Positions 58,162 to 64,000 of a stretch of 64,000 nt of DNA are shown here, one piece after another. Position 1 is the first letter of the stretch, and the number at the start of each line of letters is the position of its first letter. Below the pieces are notes generated by a model. It was not told the DNA's origin and ran no database searches. It was given only the letters and a program-made list of their open reading frames with translations. This DNA comes from Pseudomonas sp. ZH-FAD. Lineage in GTDB: Bacteria; Pseudomonadota; Gammaproteobacteria; Pseudomonadales; Pseudomonadaceae. The stretch is from the NCBI RefSeq assembly GCF_002803095.1, contig NZ_PGLR01000021.1, positions 1 through 64,000 on the forward strand, in the 5' to 3' direction. The position numbers and the translations under genes were made by a program.

Positions 58162-59058
58162 ATGCTAGGGCGTCTGATTATTCTCTGCAGTCTGCTGGTC
58201 TTTTGCGGCCAGGCCGCTGCGCTGACCATCTACAAGTACGTCGACAAGAACGGCGTGGTGACCTATAGCGATCAGGCTACGCCTGGCGCGCAGGTGTTCG
58301 TCTTCAATGACCGCATGGTCGAGCGCCTGGACAACCAGGTGAAGCTGGAAACCAAGAAGCACGAAGCCGGCGAGACCCTACTGATTCGCAATGACCTGTA
58401 TGCCCCGGTGGAAATCGAACTGAAGCTGGAGCAGGTACAGAACGCCGTCGGTGCGCCGGACAAACCGATTCGCTGGGTGCTGCCACCGCGCAGCAATATC
58501 CGCCTGGCCACCCTCGCCCCGCAGGACGCCTCCAAGCCGCTGCGCTACAAACCCAGGTTGCGCTACGCCCTCGGTGATCCGCGCCTGCAGCCGAGCATCC
58601 ATCGTTATCCGCTACCTTGGCGCGGTGGCCCGTTCCGTCAGACTCAGGGCGCCAATGGCACCTACAGCCATTTCACGCCCAAGGGCCGCTATGCGGTGGA
58701 CATCGCCATGCCCGAGGGCACGCCCATCGTCGCCGCGCGCGGTGGTGTGGTAGTCAAGACCGAGAACCAGCAGAGCGGCCGCGGCAACAATCCGGCCGGC
58801 AACTTCGTGCGCATCCTGCATGACGACGGCACCATGGGCGTCTACCTGCATCTGATGAAGGGCTCGGTCAGCGTGCGTGAAGGCCAGCGGGTGGAAACCG
58901 GCAGCCTGTTGGCGCGCTCCGGCAACACCGGCAACAGCACCGGTCCGCACCTGCATTTCGTGGTGCAGCGCAACGTCGGTCTGGCCGTCGAGTCCATTCC
59001 CTTCAACTTCCGTCAGCCGGTCAACAGCCTGCCGAACTTCGCCGTCGGCGGCGAATAG
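58162..59058 (+). CDS. M23-family peptidase (LytM-like) with DUF4124 N-terminus
   Basis: This 298-residue exported protein has a signal peptide (IILCSLLVFCGQAAA). A DUF4124-type segment follows (IYKYVDKNGVVTYSDQATPG). The C-terminal M23 domain has zinc ligands in YAVDIAMPEGTPIVAARGG (the usual H-x3-D is replaced by phrases around YAVD, so one ligand needs checking) and GPHLHFVVQRN. It probably cuts peptidoglycan cross-links or regulates another hydrolase. I chose the ATG at 58162, which starts a proper signal peptide; the ribosome site is weak. Confidence 0.85.
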   Translation: MLGRLIILCSLLVFCGQAAALTIYKYVDKNGVVTYSDQATPGAQVFVFNDRMVERLDNQVKLETKKHEAGETLLIRNDLYAPVEIELKLEQVQNAVGAPDKPIRWVLPPRSNIRLATLAPQDASKPLRYKPRLRYALGDPRLQPSIHRYPLPWRGGPFRQTQGANGTYSHFTPKGRYAVDIAMPEGTPIVAARGGVVVKTENQQSGRGNNPAGNFVRILHDDGTMGVYLHLMKGSVSVREGQRVETGSLLARSGNTGNSTGPHLHFVVQRNVGLAVESIPFNFRQPVNSLPNFAVGGE

Positions 59059-59160
59059 CTCGGCAAGGCCTGCCGGCTACGCTCCTTCTGCGGATATCCC
59101 GCCGCAACACTGTCGCGCGCTCGCGCATTTCTGGTGTTTCCGTTGTTGCGCAGTGGCGCC

Positions 59161-59248
59161 GGTGCGCATGGCGCACCCTACGGGGCATGCGTGTACCGCG
59201 AACGGGGCTGGTGCCTGAGCGCCATTGGTAGGGTGCGCCGCGCGCACC
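59161..59248. repeat. Inverted pair of GTAGGGTGCGC palindromic repeats, copies 3 and 4
   Basis: Copy 3 (59161-59181) is GGTGCGC-ATG-GCGCACC followed by CTAC; copy 4 (59228-59248) is GTAG followed by GGTGCGC-CGC-GCGCACC. They point at each other across 46 bp, making a larger foldable unit in the gap between the peptidase and fliD. Confidence 0.75.
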
Positions 59249-59459
59249 GCGTTACTGCCGATGCTGTGGTTTGCCTGCTCCCTGCAGTGTTTTCCTTAAG
59301 TCACCCCCCTGTGCTGTCGCCTTTGTAATCGGTACGTCCGCCGCCAGCGCGACGCAGGCGGAAGTTGGCCTTCCGCTCGTCGTTCAGCAGTGTGCAAGCG
59401 GAAAGGATCTTTCACCTGGCGGAACGCCTAAAGCCCTCTAGATCAAGGGTTTCAGCTGT
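59249..59459. other. Gene-free stretch upstream of fliD
   Basis: No gene is visible and there is no flagellin gene here, although laf operons elsewhere usually start with one. No clear activator palindrome was found. Confidence 0.5.
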
Positions 59460-59474
59460 TGGCACCGCTATTGC
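59460..59474 (+). promoter_or_regulatory. Sigma-54 promoter of the laf-type flagellar operon
   Basis: TGGCAC, 5 bp, TTGC: full consensus. Start of transcription is expected near 59486, only about 17 bp before the fliD ATG, so the leader is short. Confidence 0.82.
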
Positions 59475-59502
59475 TATCTCACAGGAAAACGGGTGTCCGA
59501 CT

Positions 59503-60798
59503 ATGGCTATCGATTCAGATTACGTTCAAAGCATGGCGACCCAGCTGGCCCAATACGAAATTCAGGGCCAGTTGGCCAAGGCCAACCGCAACCAGGCCGC
59601 ATACAAGGCGCAGCTCAGTGCCCTGACCAGCCTGGATACTGCGCTGAAGACCTTCAAGACGGCTGCCAGCGGCCTCAAGCTGGCCGGCAGCAGCATGCTG
59701 GTCAACAGTGCGAGCTTCAGCCAGGAAGGTTATGCCAGCGCTACGGTGGGCTCCAAGGCTGTGGCCGGCAGTTACGACTTTTTCGTTCAGCAATTGGCCA
59801 GCAAGAGCCAGGTTGCCCTGCAAGGGCTGCAGGACGGCGACCTCGGCAGTGGCAGCCTGACCATCGGCCAGGGCGGTGATGCGTTCAATGTCGACCTCGG
59901 CGCCGTCGCCACACTCGATGAGCTGGCCGCAGCGATCAACGGCGCGAGTGACAACAATGGCGTCAAGGCGACCCTGGTACGCAGCAATGGCCAGGTCAAC
60001 CTGGTGCTGACCAGCGAGAAAACCGGCGCCGACCAGGCCATCAGCCTGAGCGCCAGTGGCAATGCCGCGGTTGAAGGTGCGGTGGCCAGCAGGCAGGAGC
60101 TGTCCGTGGCCAAGGACGCCATCGTGCGTCTGGGTGGCGAGACCGGTATCGAGCTGACCAGCACCAGCAACACCTTCGACAACATCATCGACGGCGTCAG
60201 CCTGACCTTCAACAAGGCGCACAAGAGCGGTGACGCGCCGCTGACCATGGAAGTCGGCCAGGACCAGAAAGCCACCAAGGAGAAGGCGCAAACCTTCGTC
60301 AGCGCCTTCAATGCGCTGATGACCAGTTTCGACTCGCTCACCTCCAGCGGTAGCGAGAGTGGTGGTCGCGGGCCTCTGGCTGGCGATGCCAGCGTGCGCG
60401 CCATCGAGACCATGCTCAACCAGTTGGTGCGCACCTCGTTCGGCGGTGTGAGCCTCACCGAGTTCGGCATCGTCGCCGACCGCAACGGCAAGCTGACCAT
60501 CGACAACGCCCGCTTCGAGAAGGCCGTGGCAGCCAACCCGGAAGGCTTCGAGAAGCTGTTTACCGACAAGGGCAACCTGCTCGATACCCTGGACAAGAAC
60601 CTGGCGGTCTACACCAGCAGCGCCGGCGGCCTGCTGACCAATCGCAAGGACACCCTCAACACCCAGCTGCGCCGTGTCGATCAGCAGTTCGACACCATCC
60701 AGAAGCAGTACGACTCCTACTACAGCCGCTATCTCCGTCAGTACACCGGTCTCATGCAGACCATGGCGGCGATGGAGCAGACCTACGGAATGTTCTGA
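59503..60798 (+). CDS. fliD: Flagellar filament cap protein FliD (lateral, LafB-like)
   Basis: The 431-residue cap protein folds flagellin subunits at the filament tip. The N-terminal coil (YVQSMATQLAQYEIQGQLAK) and C-terminal coil (TQLRRVDQQFDTIQKQYDSY followed by LMQTMAAMEQTYGMF) are the conserved polymerisation ends, with D2/D3 regions between. The start ATG at 59503 lies behind the sigma-54 promoter; the longer open frame to 59365 crosses it and is not real. It heads a laf-type gene row. The order fliD-fliS-fliT-fliK-fliL-fliA-motA matches lafBCDEFST of Vibrio and Aeromonas. Confidence 0.92.
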   Translation: MAIDSDYVQSMATQLAQYEIQGQLAKANRNQAAYKAQLSALTSLDTALKTFKTAASGLKLAGSSMLVNSASFSQEGYASATVGSKAVAGSYDFFVQQLASKSQVALQGLQDGDLGSGSLTIGQGGDAFNVDLGAVATLDELAAAINGASDNNGVKATLVRSNGQVNLVLTSEKTGADQAISLSASGNAAVEGAVASRQELSVAKDAIVRLGGETGIELTSTSNTFDNIIDGVSLTFNKAHKSGDAPLTMEVGQDQKATKEKAQTFVSAFNALMTSFDSLTSSGSESGGRGPLAGDASVRAIETMLNQLVRTSFGGVSLTEFGIVADRNGKLTIDNARFEKAVAANPEGFEKLFTDKGNLLDTLDKNLAVYTSSAGGLLTNRKDTLNTQLRRVDQQFDTIQKQYDSYYSRYLRQYTGLMQTMAAMEQTYGMF

Positions 60799-61196
60799 TG
60801 AGTGCCTACAACCTCAACGAAAGTTACGACAGCTATCGCACCGTGGACCTCGAGGCGCGCGCTGCTGCGGCCTCGCCCTACGAACTGGTGCTGGTGCTGT
60901 TCGACGGCCTGCTCGACGAGCTGGCGCGTGCTCGTGGTCATATCGAGGCCAAGCGTTACCAGCAGAAGGGCCAGTCCCTGGAGAAATGCCTGAACATCCT
61001 CGGCGGTCTCAATGGTGCCCTCGATTATGAGAACGGCGGCGAGTTGGTGCAGGGGCTGGCGCGGCTCTACGACTACTGCATCTATCGCCTCTCCGATGTC
61101 AGCGTGAGCCTGTCGCTGGAGGGGTTGGACGAAGTGGTCGGCTTGCTCGGTGTGCTGCGCGAAGGCTGGGAAGGCGTGAATGCAACGCGCAAGTGA
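60798..61196 (+). CDS. fliS: Flagellin export chaperone FliS (LafC-like)
   Basis: This 132-residue helical protein holds flagellin before secretion. The start MSAYNLNESYDSYRTVDLEA and the region ASPYELVLVLFDGLLDELAR are FliS signatures. The ATG overlaps the fliD stop (TGATG). Length is normal. Its client flagellin is not encoded in the window. Confidence 0.92.
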   Translation: MSAYNLNESYDSYRTVDLEARAAAASPYELVLVLFDGLLDELARARGHIEAKRYQQKGQSLEKCLNILGGLNGALDYENGGELVQGLARLYDYCIYRLSDVSVSLSLEGLDEVVGLLGVLREGWEGVNATRK

Positions 61197-61497
61197 ACTG
61201 CGCGCCCTGCAGCACCTGCATGGCCAGTTGGCCGAGGCGCTGGAGCAGGGCGACTGGACGCGCATCGGTGAGATCGATGCGCTGATCCGCTCGTGCCTGC
61301 AACTGCTGGCCGGACTGCCGACGCTGAGCGACGAAGTGCGCGAGGCCAAGCGGCATCTGCAGCAGTTGCACGGACAGGCGCGCATCGCCTGCGCGCAAGA
61401 GTGCGAGCGGGTGCGTCGGCTACTGCTGACGCACCTGGAATACGCCGAAGGGCGCAGCGCATACATGCGCGTCGATCTGTATCAAGGTGGGAGATAA
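61180..61497 (+). CDS. fliT: FliT-like flagellar chaperone (LafD-like)
   Basis: The 105-residue protein is all helical and rich in Leu, Arg, Glu and Gln (LRALQHLHGQLAEALEQGDW, then WTRIGEIDALIRSCLQLLAG). The position directly after fliS, with 17 bp overlap, and the size fit FliT, the export chaperone of FliD. Sequence conservation in this family is low, so the assignment rests mainly on position. Confidence 0.75.
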   Translation: MQRASELRALQHLHGQLAEALEQGDWTRIGEIDALIRSCLQLLAGLPTLSDEVREAKRHLQQLHGQARIACAQECERVRRLLLTHLEYAEGRSAYMRVDLYQGGR

Positions 61498-61500
61498 AAG

Positions 61501-62643
61501 GTGCTGCAAGCGATCAATGCCAATGCTCAGGTGAACCTGACGGACTCCGCCGGGCAAACTCTGCCGGCCGGTTTTGCCCAGGCTCGGAGCGCTGGCGGTG
61601 AAACGCCGCCGTTCGATCTGCAACTGGCCGTACAGGGCTTCACCGCCGAGCTACGGGCACCGCTGAGTGAAGAGGCCGCTGCCGTGAAGGTCACCCTCAG
61701 CGAAGCGGATGCCGAGCAGTGGCTGGCCAGCGTGCTGGACCAGCAGGCCGTGCGAATCGAGGCGCGTGAAACACCCGAGCAGGCGCTGCATGAACCGCTG
61801 CATCAGGACGGCTCGGAACAGAGCGAGCAGGCTGGCGTGTTGCCTGCCGAGCTCCTCGGCCAGACGCAGCCGCAGCCGCAGCCGCAGCCGCAGCCGCAGC
61901 CGCAGCCGCAGCCGCAGCCGCAGCCGCAGCCGCAGCCGCAGCCGCGTGAGCCGTTGCCCGCTCAACCGTCGCCCAGCGCCAGTGCTCCAGCGCTCAGCCA
62001 GCAATCGTTGTCACCCCAGGTAGCGGCGCCCATGCCGCAGATGGCAGCCGAGATCGCGATACAGACTGCGGCGCCGGCCATGGCGACCGAGGTCATCGAG
62101 ACGAGCGATCTCGAACGCCTGCCGAGCATCAGCACGGACGCAGATAAAACCATTCCCGGCAGCGCAACATCCTCCGCCGCGACTGCTACGCCGCTGACGG
62201 CCGAGCGTCCGCTCAAGCTGCATGCACCACAGACGCAGTGGGGCGAGCAAATGCTGGCCAGCCTACGTGAGCATGTGGAGCTGCAGATCAACCAGCGCAT
62301 ACAGAACGCCACCATCCGCCTCGACCCGCCGGAGCTGGGCAGCCTGGAAATTTTCCTCAGTCATGAGTCCGGCCGCCTCAGCGTGCAGCTCTCGGCCGCC
62401 AACGCCGATGTCGCCCGCCTGTTGCAGCAGACCAGCGAGCGCCTACGTCAGGAGCTGGTCGGGCAGAACTTCGTGCAGGTCAACGTGCAGGTCTCCGCCG
62501 ATGCTCAGGGCGGTCGTCAGCAGCAACAGGCGCAAGCGCAGCGCTGGATCGCCGAGGATGAGGTGGCCGCTGCCGTCGCGCTACCCGCCAGCGGCGAGCG
62601 CAATGGCGTGCAATCGACCAGCGATGTGCTGGTCACCGTTTAA
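61501..62643 (+). CDS. fliK: Flagellar hook-length control protein FliK (LafE-like)
   Basis: The 380-residue protein measures hook length and switches export specificity. The N-terminal half is Ala/Gln/Pro-rich and contains a run of Gln-Pro pairs near residues 123-148. The C-terminal Flg_hook domain is recognisable in NATIRLDPPELGSLEIFLSH and SAANADVARLLQQTSERLRQ with a Gln-rich tail. The start is GTG at 61501 with AAGGTGGGAG upstream, 4 bp after fliT. It is short for a FliK, as lateral versions often are. Confidence 0.87.
   Translation: MLQAINANAQVNLTDSAGQTLPAGFAQARSAGGETPPFDLQLAVQGFTAELRAPLSEEAAAVKVTLSEADAEQWLASVLDQQAVRIEARETPEQALHEPLHQDGSEQSEQAGVLPAELLGQTQPQPQPQPQPQPQPQPQPQPQPQPQPREPLPAQPSPSASAPALSQQSLSPQVAAPMPQMAAEIAIQTAAPAMATEVIETSDLERLPSISTDADKTIPGSATSSAATATPLTAERPLKLHAPQTQWGEQMLASLREHVELQINQRIQNATIRLDPPELGSLEIFLSHESGRLSVQLSAANADVARLLQQTSERLRQELVGQNFVQVNVQVSADAQGGRQQQQAQAQRWIAEDEVAAAVALPASGERNGVQSTSDVLVTV
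61867..61944 (+). repeat. CAGCCG hexanucleotide repeat in fliK
   Basis: About thirteen perfect tandem CAGCCG units encode Gln-Pro pairs. The unit is a multiple of three, so changes in copy number would lengthen or shorten the ruler region without a frameshift. Confidence 0.88.
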
Positions 62644-62670
62644 TTTCCCGTTAGTGAATCGAGAGTAGTC

Positions 62671-63147
62671 ATGACAATGCCGCGCGTCCTCCTGCTGCTG
62701 GTTATCTTCAACACCCTGGTGGTGGTTGGCGGCACCATCTTCAATTACGCCACGCTCAAGTCCATGCAGACCGGCCAGGCCGTGCTCGGCATTTCTGCTG
62801 GCAATGCCGGCAGCGAAGTGGAGGAAGCCAACAGCGAATACCGCTTCTTCCCCATCGAGAAGGTCATCGTCAGCCTCAAGGGCGAGCACCGCGAGCACTA
62901 CTTCGTACTCGACCTGGTGCTGCAGGCCGACCTCGAAACCGATCCGAAGAAGCTCGAGCAGATCGACCCGATGGTGCGCAATTCAGTGGTCGCCCACCTG
63001 TCTGCCATGACCTTCGAGAAGCTGCGTGGCATGCCCATTCCAGAGCTGCAGGGCACGCTGGAAAGCGCGCTGTTCGATGACTTCGCCAGCAAGAAGCTGG
63101 CGATGCCGTTCGCCAATGTGCTGGTCAGCAAACTGATCGTCCAGTAG
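62671..63147 (+). CDS. fliL: Flagellar basal-body-associated protein FliL (LafF-like)
   Basis: The 158-residue protein has one membrane helix (VLLLLVIFNTLVVVGGTIFN) and a periplasmic domain with YRFFPIEKVIVSLKGEHREH and SALFDDFASKKLAMPFANVL, the FliL pattern. It helps the stator work against load. The start may be ATG 62671 or 62677, which differ by two residues. It follows fliK by 27 bp. Confidence 0.85.
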   Translation: MTMPRVLLLLVIFNTLVVVGGTIFNYATLKSMQTGQAVLGISAGNAGSEVEEANSEYRFFPIEKVIVSLKGEHREHYFVLDLVLQADLETDPKKLEQIDPMVRNSVVAHLSAMTFEKLRGMPIPELQGTLESALFDDFASKKLAMPFANVLVSKLIVQ

Positions 63148-63158
63148 GTACCTTTGCC

Positions 63159-63893
63159 ATGAACGCCAACTGCGCCATTGACTATCGCTACGCCGCCGAA
63201 CAGGGCGGGGCTGCGCTGTTCGCCCCGGGGGCCGAGCAGAAGTGGCTGTTGCAGTACCTGCCGCTGGTCAAGCGCATCGTCAGTCAGCTGGCGTTGCAGG
63301 CCAACCAGGTGCTCGACCGCGAAGACATGGAGCAGATCGGTCTGATGGGCTTGCTCGAATGCCTGCGCCGCTATGGCACACCGGACGAGCAGTTCGGTCG
63401 CTTCGCCGCGCTACGCATCCGTGGTGCGATTCTCGATGAACTGCGCCGCCAGGACTGGCGGCCGCGCCAGGTGCGCCAGCAGACCCACAGGATTCGCGAC
63501 GCCATTCGCCAGTTGGCGCGGCAACTGGGTCGTGTGCCGCAGGAGGAAGAGATCCTCCAGGCGACCGGAATCAGTGCCAAGGATTATCAGGAGTTTCTCC
63601 AGGCCGATGCCTGCGAAGCCATCGAAAGCCTCGATGAGTTGCTGCAGAACGGCCACGAGGGCTTCGCCTGTGGCAGCAGTGCGGTCGAGGACCGCGTGCT
63701 CAAGGAGCGCCTGCTGACTCAGGCGCTGAGCCAGCTCAGCGAGCGCGAACGGCTGGTGCTGACCCTTTACTACCAACATGAGCTGAGCCTCAAGGAAATC
63801 GCCCTGGTGCTGGAGCTGAGCGACGCGCGCGTCTGCCAGTTGAGCAAGCAGGCGATCGCCAAGGCCAGCCGCTACCTGAACGAGAGAGGCTAG
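63159..63893 (+). CDS. fliA: Flagellar sigma factor sigma-28 FliA (lateral, LafS-like)
   Basis: The 244-residue sigma-70-family protein directs late flagellar genes. Region 2 is seen in LPLVKRIVSQLALQANQVLD and EDMEQIGLMGLLECLRRYG, region 3 in HRIRDAIRQLARQLGRVPQE, and region 4 in LSERERLVLTLYYQHELSLK and IALVLELSDARVCQLSKQAI. Its location in this operon, rather than among polar chemotaxis genes, and the gene order identify it as the lateral-type sigma (LafS). It ends 1 bp before motA. Confidence 0.92.
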   Translation: MNANCAIDYRYAAEQGGAALFAPGAEQKWLLQYLPLVKRIVSQLALQANQVLDREDMEQIGLMGLLECLRRYGTPDEQFGRFAALRIRGAILDELRRQDWRPRQVRQQTHRIRDAIRQLARQLGRVPQEEEILQATGISAKDYQEFLQADACEAIESLDELLQNGHEGFACGSSAVEDRVLKERLLTQALSQLSERERLVLTLYYQHELSLKEIALVLELSDARVCQLSKQAIAKASRYLNERG

Positions 63894-63894
63894 G

Positions 63895-64000
63895 GTGCAG
63901 AAGTTATTAGGTGCATTGATCATCGTCGCCTGCGTGCTCGGTGGCTACGTCATGGCCCATGGCGAGCTGGCCATGCTCTGGCAGCCGGCCGAGGTGATCA
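63895..64000 (+). CDS. motA: Flagellar motor stator protein MotA (LafT-like), cut by window edge
   Basis: Only the first 35 residues are visible: a GTG-started frame reading VQKLLGALIIVACVLGGYVM followed by AHGELAMLWQPAEVI. That matches the MotA N-terminus, with the first membrane helix and then HGELAMLWQP. It follows fliA with one base between. In laf operons motA and motB (lafT, lafU) end the row, so motB is expected beyond the edge. Confidence 0.85.
   Translation, partial: MQKLLGALIIVACVLGGYVMAHGELAMLWQPAEVI

Noticed and set aside
61867..61944. Tandem repeat considered as a CRISPR array
   Set aside because: Six-base units without spacers, in frame inside fliK.

Overview
The window looks like chromosomal DNA of a gammaproteobacterial pseudomonad. 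Base composition is high GC throughout, and several blocks follow the gene order I remember for Pseudomonas aeruginosa: an aa3 oxidase block, thrB-polA-engB-cytochromes-dsbA-diguanylate cyclase, ampDh2, algB-kinB, and pstSCAB-phoU with a response regulator and an M23 peptidase. A second, laf-type flagellar block at the right edge is not a P. aeruginosa trait. It suggests another lineage, possibly the P. mendocina/oleovorans/stutzeri side of the genus. The species assignment is inference; gene identities rest on the motifs given in each entry.

Region 1 (1-11.7 kb) is amino-acid and organic-acid uptake and catabolism. It holds an XRE-type regulator (cut by the window edge) divergent from a sodium/alanine symporter, an asparaginase, a GNAT enzyme and an Lrp-type regulator. 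A five-gene unit follows: TRAP transporter dctPQM, a TauE/SafE permease and a gamma-glutamyltransferase-like enzyme. It sits behind a textbook sigma-54 promoter with an 18-bp palindrome upstream. A RidA protein and a glutaminase lie on the other strand.

Region 2 (11.7-22.4 kb) has an AEC transporter, a conserved unknown protein and the complete aa3 cytochrome oxidase cluster: subunits II, I and III, Cox11, Surf1, haem A synthase, haem O synthase, Sco, and two small accessory genes. Region 3 (22.4-37.3 kb) has thrB, polA, a Spot42-position small RNA candidate (ErsA-like, with a sigma-22-type promoter), engB, two cytochromes c, dsbA, an EEP-family protein, a GGDEF protein with a hexanucleotide repeat, a purine-type NCS2 permease, marC, ampDh2 and small genes.

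Region 4 (36.9-49.0 kb) is a signalling block. A hybrid histidine kinase with three receivers overlaps cheR, a receiver-less cheB and a receiver-kinase, with no chemoreceptor, CheA or CheW nearby. Next come two small exported or membrane proteins, the algB-kinB two-component operon, a three-BON-domain periplasmic protein and a DUF2383-type protein. The genes on both sides of algB-kinB have sigma-54 promoters, each with TGCA-N3-TGCA sites about 108 bp upstream. I think this is the most interesting undescribed regulatory layout in the window.

Region 5 (49.0-59.1 kb) is a 760-bp gene-free stretch ending in a PHO box, then pstS, a second PHO box, pstC-pstA-pstB-phoU, a receiver protein and an M23 peptidase. 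Region 6 (59.1-64.0 kb) is a laf-type flagellar operon (fliD, fliS, fliT-like, fliK, fliL, fliA, motA cut by the edge) behind a sigma-54 promoter, with no flagellin gene upstream. Short palindromic repeats are scattered through the intergenic DNA. I saw no tRNA, rRNA, CRISPR array, insertion sequence or prophage.
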